Assembly: GCF_026339935.1 (NCBI RefSeq)
Contig: NZ_JAPEPX010000001.1
Span: 1,904,501-1,968,500, forward strand
Direction: 5' to 3'
Length of the DNA stretch: 64,000 nt
Source of the DNA: Streptomyces sp. NBC_01551
GTDB taxonomy: Bacteria; Actinomycetota; Actinomycetes; Streptomycetales; Streptomycetaceae
Of this stretch, positions 36,811 to 47,669 are shown piece after piece; position 1 is the first letter of the stretch; each line of letters begins with the position of its first letter. Both the position numbers and the translations under genes were made by a program. Below the pieces are notes generated by a model that saw only the letters and a list, made by a program, of their open reading frames with translations, ran no database searches and was not told where the DNA came from.

Positions 36811-37673
36811 TGGACCTCCTCCAGGACCCCTTCATGGTGCGTGCGCTGATCGCCGCCGGGCTGGTCGGACTGACCGCCCCGGCCATCGGCACGTACCTCG
36901 TCCAGCGCCGCCAGGCGGTCATGGGCGACGGCCTCGGCCACGTCGCCATGACCGGCGTCGCGCTGGGCTTCGTGCTCAACACCAGCCCGGTGTGGATGGC
37001 CACGCTCGTCACGGTGCTCGGCGCCATCGGCATGGAGATGATCCGGGCCCGCGGCAAGACCAGCGGCGACGTCGCGCTCGCGATGCTCTTCTACGGCGGC
37101 CTGGCCGGCGGCGTCATGATCATCAACGTGGGCGGCGGAACGACGGCCATGCTGCTCGGGTCGATGTTCGGCTCGATCACCACCGTCGCGCCCTCGGACG
37201 TCGTCGCCATGGTGATCCTGGCGGTCTTCGTCCTCGCCGTCACCGTCGGCCTGCGCCGCCAGTTCTTCGCCGTCTGCCAGGACGAGGAGTTCGCCCGCGT
37301 CACCGGCCTGCCCGTGCGGGCGCTGAACCTGCTGATCGCGATCACCGCCGCCGTCACCGTCACCGTCGCGATGCGGATCGTCGGCCTGCTGCTCGTCAGC
37401 GCCATGATGGTGATCCCGGTCGCGGCCGCGCAGCGCCTGACCCGCGGTTTCGCCGCCACGCTCGGCCTCGGCATGGCGATCAGCCTCACCGTCGCGCTGA
37501 CCGGCACGGCCGCCACGTACTACATCGACGCGCCGTCGGGCGCCACGATCGTGCTGCTCGCCATCGGCGTCTTCATGGTGATGACGGCCCTGTCCGCCCC
37601 GCTCGCCCGGCGCCGGGCGAACGCGGCCCGCGCCGCCGAGCAGATCTGTACCCGTGACGACGTAAAGGTCTAG
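36810..37673 (+). CDS. znuB: Zinc ABC transporter, membrane permease
   Basis: 287-residue ABC-3 family permease with eight to nine transmembrane helices. Family features are GTYLVQRRQAVMGDGLGHVA near residue 30, GSMFGSITTVAPSDV and the EAA-like loop around QDEEFARVTGLPVRALN. The start ATG shares one base with the znuC stop (TGATG), so the two are translationally coupled. Confidence 0.94.
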   Translation: MDLLQDPFMVRALIAAGLVGLTAPAIGTYLVQRRQAVMGDGLGHVAMTGVALGFVLNTSPVWMATLVTVLGAIGMEMIRARGKTSGDVALAMLFYGGLAGGVMIINVGGGTTAMLLGSMFGSITTVAPSDVVAMVILAVFVLAVTVGLRRQFFAVCQDEEFARVTGLPVRALNLLIAITAAVTVTVAMRIVGLLLVSAMMVIPVAAAQRLTRGFAATLGLGMAISLTVALTGTAATYYIDAPSGATIVLLAIGVFMVMTALSAPLARRRANAARAAEQICTRDDVKV

Positions 37674-37729
37674 TTCGGGCCGATCGGTCGCCTGGCACAA
37701 TGGGCCGAGACCGACACGAGGAGGAACCG

Positions 37730-38155
37730 GTGGCGACTGCGCCTGGCGAGACCGCGCCAGTACGAGGACGATCCACCCGGCAGCGGGCGGCCGTCGCCGC
37801 GGCGCTGGACGAGGTGGACGAGTTCCGCAGCGCCCAGGAGCTGCACGACATGCTCAAGCACCGCGGTGACTCCGTGGGCCTGACCACCGTGTACCGCACC
37901 CTCCAGTCGCTCGCCGACGCCGGCGAGGTCGACGTCCTGCGGACCAGCGACGGCGAGTCCGTCTACCGCCGCTGCTCCACTGGGGAGCACCACCACCACC
38001 TGGTCTGCCGCAAGTGCGGCAAGGCCGTCGAGGTGGAGGGACCCGCGGTGGAGAAGTGGGCGGAGTCCATCGCGGCCGAGCACGGCTACGTCAACGTCGC
38101 GCACACCGTGGAGATCTTCGGCACCTGCGCCGACTGCGCCGCCGCCTCCGCCTAG
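37730..38155 (+). CDS. zur: Fur-family zinc uptake regulator
   Basis: 141-residue metalloregulator. The N-terminal winged helix (TRQRAAVAAALDEVDEFRSA, then SVGLTTVYRTLQSLADAGEV) is followed by a dimerisation domain with a His/Cys-rich metal site (CSTGEHHHHLVCRKCGKAVE) and a C-terminal CADC zinc knuckle. The two Cys pairs give the structural zinc site. Adjacency to znuACB points to Zur, not Fur or Nur. It should repress the operon through the boxes at 34979 and 35001. GTG 37730 has AGGAGG five bases upstream. Its stop codon overlaps the stop of the convergent next gene. Confidence 0.93.
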   Translation: MATAPGETAPVRGRSTRQRAAVAAALDEVDEFRSAQELHDMLKHRGDSVGLTTVYRTLQSLADAGEVDVLRTSDGESVYRRCSTGEHHHHLVCRKCGKAVEVEGPAVEKWAESIAAEHGYVNVAHTVEIFGTCADCAAASA

Positions 38156-38700
38156 AGCCGGCGCAGGTTCGCGTCCAGGAGGGCCCGCAGGCCGTCGGCG
38201 TCGGCCGGGGCCTGGATGCCCCGCTTGGGCAGGACCGTCATGGCCACCGCCCCCTTGTCGTCGCTCAGCATCACGAACGCGTCGGCCGTCTCCGCGTACG
38301 TCGGCTGCGCGGCCCAGCCGATGCGCGTCTCGGAGGACGCCGTCGCCACCAGGACGCCCGAGCCGTCGACGACGGCCCGGGTCTCCCCCGCCTTCTCCAG
38401 CAGCCCCCGGAAGGCCCGCGCCTGGAGCCGCGGGCCGAACAGGGTGATCATCCACAGCAGCGCGCCGGCGGCCACGAGGCCCAGCGCCGGGCCGGTGACG
38501 GCGCCGTCGGTCACCATCTCCAGCACGCCGACGCCCAGTCCGAACGTCCCGGCGACGGGAAACGCCCAGCGCCTGCGCCGCCCCGCGGCCGTGTGCGCGT
38601 CGCGGGCGCGGAGCGCACGCGCGACGTCCGCCGTGGAGGTCCGGTAGACGAGCTCGACCGTCCGCTCGTCCCGCCGAACCGCCTCGTCATTCGTGTTCAT
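38152..38700 (-). CDS. YcxB-like membrane protein
   Basis: 182-residue protein with an N-terminal cytoplasmic stretch, two adjacent transmembrane helices (about residues 50-90) and a C-terminal PH-like beta domain (GWAAQPTYAETADAFVMLSDDKG-type strand pattern, ending TVLPKRGIQAPADADGLRAL). The arrangement fits the YcxB family; function unknown. It lies 22 bp after uppS on the same strand and is probably the last gene of the recO-uppS operon. Confidence 0.72.
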   Translation of the reverse strand: MNTNDEAVRRDERTVELVYRTSTADVARALRARDAHTAAGRRRRWAFPVAGTFGLGVGVLEMVTDGAVTGPALGLVAAGALLWMITLFGPRLQARAFRGLLEKAGETRAVVDGSGVLVATASSETRIGWAAQPTYAETADAFVMLSDDKGAVAMTVLPKRGIQAPADADGLRALLDANLRRL

Positions 38701-38722
38701 GACGGCAGAGCCTACGGTCCGG

Positions 38723-39544
38723 TCAGCCGGCCGAGCCCTCCGACTGGTTCGGGACGGCGCCGCCGAACCGGCGGTCGCGCTGCGCGTACTCCAGGCAGGC
38801 CTGCCAGAGGTTGCGGCGGTCGAAGTCCGGCCAGAGCACGTCCTGGAAGACCATCTCGGCGTACGCGCTCTGCCAGAGCAGGTAGTTGGAGGTGCGCTGC
38901 TCGCCGCTCGGGCGCAGGAAGAGGTCCACGTCCGGCATGTCCGGGTAGTACATGTACTTCGCGAAGGTCTTCTCGTTGACCTTCGACGGGTCCAGCCTGC
39001 CCGCCGCGACATCGCGGGCGATGGCCTGAGCCGCGTCCGCGATCTCGGCGCGGCCGCCGTAGTTGACGCAGAAGTACAGGGTCATCGCGTCGTTGTCGAC
39101 GGTCTGCTCCTGCGCGACCTGGAGCTCCTGGACGACCGACTTCCACATCTTCGGCATGCGGCCGACCCAGCGGATCCGGATGCCGAGCTCGTTCATCTCG
39201 TCCCGGCGGCGCCGGATGACGTCGCGGTTGAAGTTCATCAGGAAGCGGACCTCGTCGGGCGAGCGCTTCCAGTTCTCCGTCGAGAAGGCGTACAGGGAGA
39301 GGTTCTTGACGCCCATCTCCAGGCAGCCCTTGAGCACGTCGAGGACGACGCCCTCGCCGACCTTGTGGCCCTCGGTGCGGGGCAGGCCGCGCTCCTTGGC
39401 CCAGCGGCCGTTGCCGTCCATGACGACGGCGACGTGGTTCGGGACCAGTTCGCCGGGGATCTTCGGCGGGCGCTCACCGGACGGGTGCGGCTCGGGAACC
39501 TTGTACTCCCGGCGAGAGCGTCCCAGAATCCCGCGTCGTGCCAT
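38723..39544 (-). CDS. uppS: Isoprenyl diphosphate synthase (undecaprenyl-type, cis)
   Basis: 273-residue cis-prenyltransferase that lengthens farnesyl or geranyl diphosphate to the polyprenyl carrier for peptidoglycan and wall polymers. The pyrophosphate-binding motif [19 protein letters not shown] is near residue 35. [19 protein letters not shown] follows, then [15 protein letters not shown], and the metal/IPP site [19 protein letters not shown] plus [16 protein letters not shown] 39544 has AGGAG upstream. It starts 11 bp after the recO stop. Confidence 0.96.
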   Translation of the reverse strand: MARRGILGRSRREYKVPEPHPSGERPPKIPGELVPNHVAVVMDGNGRWAKERGLPRTEGHKVGEGVVLDVLKGCLEMGVKNLSLYAFSTENWKRSPDEVRFLMNFNRDVIRRRRDEMNELGIRIRWVGRMPKMWKSVVQELQVAQEQTVDNDAMTLYFCVNYGGRAEIADAAQAIARDVAAGRLDPSKVNEKTFAKYMYYPDMPDVDLFLRPSGEQRTSNYLLWQSAYAEMVFQDVLWPDFDRRNLWQACLEYAQRDRRFGGAVPNQSEGSAG

Positions 39545-39555
39545 GTGTCCAGCTC

Positions 39556-40302
39556 CTATTTCTCGACGTATCGCAGGGAGCGTAGCCCGCGCTCCAGATG
39601 CCAGTGCAAATAGGCCGAGACCAGCCCGCTGCCCTCCCGCACGTGACGCGCCTCGCAGGCGTCCGCGTGGCTCCAGTCGCCCGTCAGCAGGGCGCTGAGG
39701 AGGGCGATGGCCTCCGATGAGGGTACGACGCTGCCGGGGACGCGGCAGTCGCCGCATATGACACCGCCGGCGGCGACGGAGAAGTGCCGGTTGGGGCCGT
39801 GGATCCCGCATTTCGCGCAGTCGTCGAAGCTGGGCGCGTAGCCGTTGACGGCGAGCGAGCGCAGCAGGAAGGCGTCCAGGATCAGGTGCGGTTCGTGCTC
39901 GCCCCGGGAGAGGGTGCGCAGGGCGCCGACGAGCAGCAGGTACTGCTGTACGGCGGGCTCGCCCTCGTTCTCGGTGAACCGCTCGGCGGTCTCCAGCATC
40001 GCGGTGCCCGCGGTGTACCGGGCGTAGTCGGTGACGATGCCGTTGCCGTAGGGGGCGATGATCTGCGTCTGGGTGCAGAGCGGGAGGCTGCGGCCGATCA
40101 GCTCGCTGCCCCGGGCGAAGAACTGCACGTCGGCGTGGGAGAAAGGTTCCAGCCCGGCCCCGAACTTGGACTTCGTACGCCGCACCCCGCGGGCGACGGC
40201 CCGGACCCGGCCGTGGCCGCGGGTGAGGAGCGTGATGATGCGGTCCGCCTCACCCAGCTTCTGGGTGCGCAGCACGATGCCGTCGTCGCGGAACAGACTC
40301 AT
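39556..40302 (-). CDS. recO: DNA repair protein RecO
   Basis: 248-residue recombination mediator that helps load RecA at single-strand gaps with RecR. The N-terminal OB fold starts [21 protein letters not shown] helical domain and a zinc site with Cys pairs follow ([11 protein letters not shown] and [12 protein letters not shown]). First gene of the recO-uppS-ycxB unit. ATG 40302 lacks a ribosome binding site; GACAAT stands six bases upstream on the minus strand, consistent with a leaderless start. Confidence 0.95.
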   Translation of the reverse strand: MSLFRDDGIVLRTQKLGEADRIITLLTRGHGRVRAVARGVRRTKSKFGAGLEPFSHADVQFFARGSELIGRSLPLCTQTQIIAPYGNGIVTDYARYTAGTAMLETAERFTENEGEPAVQQYLLLVGALRTLSRGEHEPHLILDAFLLRSLAVNGYAPSFDDCAKCGIHGPNRHFSVAAGGVICGDCRVPGSVVPSSEAIALLSALLTGDWSHADACEARHVREGSGLVSAYLHWHLERGLRSLRYVEK

Positions 40303-40314
40303 GGGCCCATTGTC
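40303..40314 (-). promoter_or_regulatory. Possible leaderless promoter of recO
   Basis: GACAAT (40314-40309 on the minus strand) precedes ATG 40302 by six bases; no ribosome binding site is visible. Confidence 0.4.
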
Positions 40315-40333
40315 GCCTGTGCGGGCGCGGCGG

Positions 40334-40371
40334 CGGCCCTGCGTCCGGACACGGGTCCGGACGCAGGGCCG
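40334..40371 (-). terminator. Strong terminator of the NCS2 permease gene
   Basis: Perfect 17-bp stem CGGCCCTGCGTCCGGAC and its complement with a 4-base loop, 17 bp beyond the permease stop codon and before recO on the same strand. Confidence 0.8.
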
Positions 40372-40387
40372 TCACCCCTTGGGAGGG

Positions 40388-41884
40388 TCAGGGGGCGGGC
40401 GTCGCGGCGTCGTCCGCCTTCTCGGCCGCGGCGCTTTCGCCGTCGGCCTTCTCCGCGTCGGCCGGGGCGGCGGCCGCCTGGGCGGGCAGCGCGGTGGGCG
40501 GATCGGCGGGGGCGGCGGCGTGCGGGTCGCCCTTGCCGAGGCCGTTGAAGATCAGGTTCAGTACGATCGCGGCCGTGGCGCCGAGGGTCACACCGCTGTT
40601 GAGCAGCGAGGACAGGTCGGCGTCCATGTGGTCCTTGAAGAGCACCGGGACGGTCGCCGGGAGCAGCGCGAAGGCCAGGGAGACGCCCACGACGAGGGCG
40701 TTCTTCTCCTCCTTGAGGTCCACCTTGGCCAGGGTCTGGATGCCCGCCAGGGCCACCATCGCGAACATCACCGTCGCCGCGCCGCCGAGCACCCCGTGCG
40801 GGACGGCGGCGACGATCGCGGCGGCCTTCGGGATCAGGCCGAGCACGATCATGAAGACGCCCGCGGCGACCACGACGAAGCGGCTCTTGACCTTGGTCAT
40901 GCGGACCAGGCCGACGTTCTCGGCGAAGGCCACGTACGGGAAGGAGTTGAGGACGCCGCCGAGGGCGGTCGCCGCTCCGTCGGCGCGCAGGGCGCGGGCC
41001 ACGGTCTCGCTGTCGATCTCCTTGCCCACGATGTCGCCGACGGCGTACGTGTCGCCGGTGGTCTCGACCATGGTGATCAGCATGACGATGAGCATCAGCA
41101 GGATCGGGAACCAGGCGAACTTCGGGGCTCCGTAGTGGAACGGGGTGGTCACGCCGATCCAGTCCGAGTTGCCCACGTCGCCGAACTTGGCGTCGCCGAG
41201 CAGGAAGGCGACGACGGTGCCGCCGACCAGGCCGAGCAGGATGGAGATGCTGGAGAGGAAGGGCTTGCCGAGCTTCATCAGGACGAGGATGAAGAGCATC
41301 GTGCCGCCGGCGTACGCGAAGTTCTTCGGGTCGCCGAAGTCGGGGCTGCCGAGGCCCCCCGCGGCGTCGTTGAGGCCGACGGGGATCAGCACGATGCCGA
41401 GGACGGTGATCACCGTGCCGGTGACGACCGGCGGGAAGAGCCGCATGACCGCGCGGAAGGCCTTGGGGGGCAGCCAGGCGAAGGCGAACGTCGCGATGCC
41501 GGCCGTGATGACGGCGCCGTAGATGACGAGCAGGCCGGCCGTTCCGCCGCCCGCGCCGAGGCCGATGGCGATCATCGGGGAGACCGCGGTGAAGGTGACG
41601 CCCTGGATCAGCGGCAGTCGGGCGCCGATCCGGCCGATGCCCCAGGCCTGCAGGATCGAGGCGATGCCGCAGGTGAGCAGGTCGGCGTTGATCAGGTAGA
41701 CCAGCTGCTCGGTGGTGAGGCCGAGGGCGCCGCCCACGATGATCGGGACGATCACCGCGCCGGCGTAGAAGGCGAGTACGTGCTGGAAGCCGTACAGCGC
41801 GAGCTTGGGGAGGGGGAGCACCTCGTCGACCGGGTGCGTGCTCTGCTCTCCACTGGCGGAAAGCCGGGCGGCGACACGTGCCAT
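40388..41884 (-). CDS. NCS2 family xanthine/uric acid/uracil permease
   Basis: 498-residue nucleobase permease with about 14 transmembrane segments. Family landmarks are LPKLALYGFQHVLAFYAGA in helix 1, TCGIASILQAWG, the substrate-site helix MVETTGDTYAVGDIVGKE with the conserved Glu, and NSFPYVAFAENVGLV. The xanthine/urate branch is suggested by ETTGDT and AENVGL; exact substrate not certain. The C-terminal 50 residues are Ala/Asp/Glu-rich and disordered. ATG 41884 is preceded by GAAGGGCAAGG. Isolated transcription unit with a long upstream region. Confidence 0.92.
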   Translation of the reverse strand: MARVAARLSASGEQSTHPVDEVLPLPKLALYGFQHVLAFYAGAVIVPIIVGGALGLTTEQLVYLINADLLTCGIASILQAWGIGRIGARLPLIQGVTFTAVSPMIAIGLGAGGGTAGLLVIYGAVITAGIATFAFAWLPPKAFRAVMRLFPPVVTGTVITVLGIVLIPVGLNDAAGGLGSPDFGDPKNFAYAGGTMLFILVLMKLGKPFLSSISILLGLVGGTVVAFLLGDAKFGDVGNSDWIGVTTPFHYGAPKFAWFPILLMLIVMLITMVETTGDTYAVGDIVGKEIDSETVARALRADGAATALGGVLNSFPYVAFAENVGLVRMTKVKSRFVVVAAGVFMIVLGLIPKAAAIVAAVPHGVLGGAATVMFAMVALAGIQTLAKVDLKEEKNALVVGVSLAFALLPATVPVLFKDHMDADLSSLLNSGVTLGATAAIVLNLIFNGLGKGDPHAAAPADPPTALPAQAAAAPADAEKADGESAAAEKADDAATPAP

Positions 41885-42385
41885 CTCTGCCTTGCCCTTC
41901 AAGAGGTAGGTAATCGAGAGGAATCTGGTTATCCCTGGTCGGAGTGGGTCGCTATCCCGTTGGTCCGCCAGGGTTGTCAGTGCGATCACGTGAATCGAAG
42001 CCCCGCGGTGTTTCCGCCGGCGTCTCGTCGTGTGACCGGAATTGAACGCCTGTGGGCGTGCTCACAGATATCGTCGACTTCCACAAACTGTTGACGTCTG
42101 GTGGCCCCAGCGTTGGAGGTTCGCCCAATGGCGGGCGCAGCGGCGACGCCGTATGGGCGCGCGTCGGGTGAACACCCCGCTCCTGCCCCACGAGCGTGAA
42201 GCGCCCACGGCCTGACCTGCGCGTACAGGGTTCGCGGCCGTTCGGCCCCGCAAACCCGGGCAGCTGGTTCCGCGTGTCCGGCCGGTGCGTCACATGAGCC
42301 CGGAGCGATCAGCTCCACCCCTCGCACGGACGGCACGGCATGCCGGTTCAGGCCCCGTGAGGCCGGATCGTTACCTCGTCCCGGG
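41885..42385. other. 501-bp gene-free stretch upstream of the NCS2 permease
   Basis: No coding frame with a credible start or codon usage. On the minus strand CTGACA (41980-41975) and GATAGC (41956-41951), 18 bases apart, could be the permease promoter. An 8-bp palindrome TCACGTGA (41986-41993) lies just upstream of it. I see no recognisable riboswitch or small RNA. Confidence 0.4.
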
Positions 42386-43087
42386 CTACGCCCCGGTCGC
42401 CCGTACCGCCGACAGCAGCCGGGACACCTCGTCCGGGCTCATCCGCAGCGCCGCGCCCACCGTGGCCAGCACCTCGCGCTCGGCCGGGATGTACGGGCCG
42501 TCCGCGAGGGCGATCCGGGCGCCCTGGAGCAGGATCGACTCCCGGCCCGGCGCGGCCAGGTGCGGGGCCAGCGGCTCCAGGGCCTCGTGGAGCTCTATCG
42601 ACAGCGCGGCCCCGCAGCACTCCGGGCCGTCGTACAGGCCGAGCCGACCCTCGTCGGTCGCCAGCGCCTCCACGAGGGACTCCAGCTGCTCCTCCGTGCA
42701 GTCCTGGAAGCCCGCCGACCGTACGGCCGACACGGCGCCCTCCAGCGCGCTGCGCGAGGCCGTCCCGCCCGCCGCCAGCACGGCCAGCGCCACGGTGTGC
42801 ACGGCGTCGCGCAGCAGCGCCGTGAACCGGTGGGTGGTGAGGTGGTCCAGGACCTCGGTGTCGTAGCGCTCCCGGCAGGCCTGGCACTCGACGATCGGCC
42901 CGGCCTGTCCGCGCGGCAGCAACGGCACGCCGAGGACCGTGAAGCGCCGCCGCCCGATGCGTCGGCGGTAGTTGCGGTCGCCGCCGCAGTCGGGGCAGAA
43001 GAACTCCCCGTCGCCCACGGTGCTCCAGGTGGTACGGATCCCCCAGACCGTCAGCTTCCGGCCGTCCCCACCCCGAACTGGCAGCAC
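42386..43087 (-). CDS. Zinc-ribbon protein with TerB-like domain
   Basis: 233-residue cytoplasmic protein. An N-terminal zinc ribbon uses CPDCGG (about 31-35) and CQAC (about 68-71). A helical TerB-like domain follows from about residue 90, with the typical acidic pair EGRLGLYDGPECC absent from metal-free relatives, and the terminal motif DGPYIPAEREVLATVGAAL. TerB-domain proteins accompany tellurite-resistance and stress systems, but no other ter gene is present, so a role in tellurite resistance should not be assumed. GTG 43087 has GGAGG seven bases upstream. Confidence 0.75.
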   Translation of the reverse strand: MLPVRGGDGRKLTVWGIRTTWSTVGDGEFFCPDCGGDRNYRRRIGRRRFTVLGVPLLPRGQAGPIVECQACRERYDTEVLDHLTTHRFTALLRDAVHTVALAVLAAGGTASRSALEGAVSAVRSAGFQDCTEEQLESLVEALATDEGRLGLYDGPECCGAALSIELHEALEPLAPHLAAPGRESILLQGARIALADGPYIPAEREVLATVGAALRMSPDEVSRLLSAVRATGA

Positions 43088-43234
43088 GTCGCACCTCCGT
43101 CACCAGCCGGCAACATCGCCGGTTTGGCGTGATGTTAGCCACATCGGTGAGGATCCGTCAGTCGTGTGACAAGACAACCTGCGCCACCCGGGGGACTTGG
43201 CCGAACTGCGCCCCCGGCGCCCTCCGCTTTTCCC

Positions 43235-43247
43235 TACGCTCGGCGGC
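43235..43247 (+). promoter_or_regulatory. Probable leaderless promoter of the second SDR gene
   Basis: TACGCT (43235-43240) ends seven bases before GTG 43248; no ribosome binding site. Confidence 0.5.
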
Positions 43248-44006
43248 GTGAACGAGAAGTCTTGTCTGGTGACCGGTGCCGCGAGCGGTATCGGCAAGGC
43301 CACCGCCCGGTTGCTGGCCCGCTCCGGGGCCCGCGTCACCGCGGCTGACATCGATGGCCCCGGGGTCGAGGAACTGCGTACGGATCTGGCCGCCGAGGGC
43401 CTGCGCATCGCCGTCGTGACGGGTGACGTCTCCGATCCGCGGGCCAACCGCGCGATGGTCGACGCGGCCGTGGAGGCGTACGGGAGGCTCGACGTCGCCG
43501 TGGCGAACGCCGGGGTGCTGCCCCTTTCGGACGTACGGGAGACCAGCCCCGAGGACTGGGACCGCGTCATGGCGGTCGACGGCCGGGGCATGTTCCTGAC
43601 CTGCAAGTACGCGATCGAGGCCATGACCTCGCAGGATCCGCCCGGCGGCGCGCTGGTCTGCGTCTCCTCGATCTCCGGGGTGGCCGGGCAGGCCCGGCAG
43701 GCGGCCTACGGGCCGGCGAAGTTCGTGGCGTCGGGACTGACCAAGCACCTGGCGGTGGAGTGGGCGGCTCACGGGATCCGGGTCAACGCGGTGGCCCCGG
43801 GAACCATCCGGACGGAGCGGGTGGTGGCGCTGCGCGACGAGCCGGGCGGCCCGGAGTACCTCGAAGAGGTGACCGCCGCGCACCCGATGGGGCGGCTCGG
43901 CGAGCCGGAGGAGGTGGCCCGGGTCATCGCCTTCCTCGCCTCGGACGCCGCCTCCTTCGTGACCGGGGTGGTGCTCCCGGTGGACGGCGGCTACCTGGCC
44001 CGCTGA
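43248..44006 (+). CDS. SDR family oxidoreductase
   Basis: 252-residue classical short-chain dehydrogenase. Cofactor motif TGAASGIG is at residues 8-15, Asp36 (in AADIDG) favours NAD, NAG is in VAVANAGVLP, and catalytic Ser lies in CVSSISGVAG. Tyr and Lys are in AAYGPAKFV, and the C-terminus has FVTGVVLPVDGGYLAR. Substrate unknown; cyclohexanol or 3-oxoacyl reductase-like annotation would be a guess. Convergent with leuA. Confidence 0.9.
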   Translation: MNEKSCLVTGAASGIGKATARLLARSGARVTAADIDGPGVEELRTDLAAEGLRIAVVTGDVSDPRANRAMVDAAVEAYGRLDVAVANAGVLPLSDVRETSPEDWDRVMAVDGRGMFLTCKYAIEAMTSQDPPGGALVCVSSISGVAGQARQAAYGPAKFVASGLTKHLAVEWAAHGIRVNAVAPGTIRTERVVALRDEPGGPEYLEEVTAAHPMGRLGEPEEVARVIAFLASDAASFVTGVVLPVDGGYLAR

Positions 44007-44021
44007 ACCCGGGAACGACGC

Positions 44022-44055
44022 GGCCCCCGCCCCTGCGCGAGGAGGGACGGGGGCC
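44022..44055. terminator. Bidirectional terminator between SDR and leuA
   Basis: GGCCCCCGCCCC and GGGACGGGGGCC form an 11-pair stem with one mismatch and a 10-base loop, between convergent genes. Confidence 0.7.
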
Positions 44056-44067
44056 ACGGACGAGCGG

Positions 44068-46071
<2,004 letters not shown>

Positions 46072-46160
46072 CTACGCCTCCTTCTTGCCGAGAGGTCCGG
46101 GCGATCCGTCAACGCCACGAGGCCGCTTTCAGACAACCGAATGAATCATGGTCACCAGTA

Positions 46161-46196
46161 GTGACATCAGCATGACCGAATGCGACATTTCCCGGC
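46161..46196 (+). promoter_or_regulatory. Leaderless promoter of the M4 protease gene
   Basis: GTGACA (46161-46166), 17 bases, GACATT (46184-46189), seven bases, ATG 46197. The spacing is ideal and no ribosome binding site is present. Confidence 0.55.
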
Positions 46197-47279
46197 ATGG
46201 ATGCCTCCCACGCCCCCACGCACCCCCACCGCCACCCCGTGTTCTGCACCGTCGTGCCGCCGCACCTCCTCGACAAGATCGCCCAGTCCGAGGACACCCG
46301 GCGCGCCGACGCCGCCCAGCGCACCCTCGAACAGGACTCCCTGCTGCGCACCAGGCGCCGGGTCACCACCGTCCGGGGCATCGCCCCGGCGCTGGGCACC
46401 CCCGTCGGGGACGACCCCCGCCGGACCGTCTACGACGCCGAGCACCGCACCCGGCTGCCCGGGAAGAAGGTGCGCGCGGAGGGCGACGCGGCGCACAAGG
46501 ACGCCACCGTCAACCGCGCCTACGCCGGGCTCGGAGCCACGTACGAGCTGTTCCTCAAGGGCTTCGGGCGGCACTCGATCGACGACGCCGGGCTGGCGCT
46601 GGACGCGACCGTGCACTACGGCGAGGACTACAACAACGCCTTCTGGGACGGCCAGCAGATGGTGTTCGGCGACGGGGACGGGGACCTGTTCCTCGACTTC
46701 ACGGTGTCGGTGGACGTGATCGGGCACGAACTCGCCCACGGGGTCACCCAGTACTCGGCCAACCTCGTCTACCGGGGTCAGTCGGGTGCGCTCAACGAGT
46801 CGATGTCCGACGTGTTCGGCTCCCTGATCAAGCAGTACTCCCTCGGCCAGAGCGCCGACCAGGCGGACTGGCTGATCGGCGCCGGGCTCCTCGGCCCCAA
46901 CGTCACCGGGGTCGCGCTGCGCTCGATGAAGGCGCCCGGGACGGCGTACGACGACGACGAGCTCGGCAAGGACCCGCAGCCGGCCACCATGGACGACTAC
47001 GTCGACACCTACAGCGACAACGGCGGGGTGCACATCAACTCCGGCATCCCCAACCACGCCTTCTACGTGGTGGCGACGGAGCTGGGCGGCAAGGCCTGGG
47101 AGCGCGCCGGGCAGATCTGGTACGACACCCTGACGGGCGGGGAGCTCTCCTCGAAGGCGACGTTCAAGGACTTCGCCCGGCTGTCGCTCGCGGCGGCCGT
47201 CGCGCGCTACGGGGACGGCGGAGCGGAACACCAGGCGCTCCAGAAGGCGTGGTCGACGGTGGGTGTGCCGACCGCCTAG
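46197..47279 (+). CDS. Protealysin-like M4 metalloprotease
   Basis: 360-residue thermolysin-family zinc protease. The active site is HELAH at residues 177-181 with the third zinc ligand Glu201 in NESMSD. YNNAFWDGQQMVFGDGDG and GGVHINSGIPNHAFY are family landmarks. There is no signal peptide. Instead of the long thermolysin propeptide (FTP and PepSY) it has a short one of about 50 residues with FCTVVPPHLLDKIA, the Pro-Pro-x-Leu motif of the protealysin branch, whose Cys may act as a zinc switch. Protealysin-type enzymes are made as intracellular precursors and act on host or own proteins. The next gene encodes a matching emfourin-type inhibitor. Leaderless promoter. Confidence 0.93.
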   Translation: MDASHAPTHPHRHPVFCTVVPPHLLDKIAQSEDTRRADAAQRTLEQDSLLRTRRRVTTVRGIAPALGTPVGDDPRRTVYDAEHRTRLPGKKVRAEGDAAHKDATVNRAYAGLGATYELFLKGFGRHSIDDAGLALDATVHYGEDYNNAFWDGQQMVFGDGDGDLFLDFTVSVDVIGHELAHGVTQYSANLVYRGQSGALNESMSDVFGSLIKQYSLGQSADQADWLIGAGLLGPNVTGVALRSMKAPGTAYDDDELGKDPQPATMDDYVDTYSDNGGVHINSGIPNHAFYVVATELGGKAWERAGQIWYDTLTGGELSSKATFKDFARLSLAAAVARYGDGGAEHQALQKAWSTVGVPTA

Positions 47280-47299
47280 GGGCGGGGTAGACAGCCCCC

Positions 47300-47569
47300 A
47301 TGCGGATTCTGGTGGTACGTACGGGAGGGTTCACGGGCATCGAGCGCCGGGTCGAGGTGGACACCTCGGGCCGGCCCGACGAGGACGAGTGGCGGGCCCT
47401 GGCGCAGCTGGCGCTGCGGCCCGGCCCGCCCGGGGGCGAGGCGCACCGGGTGCGGGACGGGTTCTCGTACCGGATCACGGTGGACGGCCGGACGGTGTCC
47501 TGCGCGGAGCCGAACCTGTCGGACGCGCAGCGGTCGCTGATCTCGCGGGTGCTGAAGGAGGGTGCGTAG
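47300..47569 (+). CDS. Emfourin-like inhibitor of the adjacent M4 protease
   Basis: 89-residue cytoplasmic protein. It begins RILVVRTGGFTGIERRVEVD and continues with a Pro/Gly loop, FSYRITVDGRTVSCAEPNLS and a final helix. The RxGGFxGIxR start and the YxITVDG strand fit emfourin (M4in), the protein inhibitor encoded next to protealysin genes. It starts 20 bp after the protease stop, so both are probably on one transcript and made together, keeping the protease silent in the cell. The family call comes from pattern and context. Confidence 0.82.
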   Translation: MRILVVRTGGFTGIERRVEVDTSGRPDEDEWRALAQLALRPGPPGGEAHRVRDGFSYRITVDGRTVSCAEPNLSDAQRSLISRVLKEGA

Positions 47570-47669
47570 GGAGCCCGGGCGGCGGGGCCCCTCGGCCCGG
47601 ACCGGCCCCTCGGCCCGGGCGGCCGTGAAAGCAGGTGACCGCGCCGGGCGGCTTTGCTTGTATGACCGG

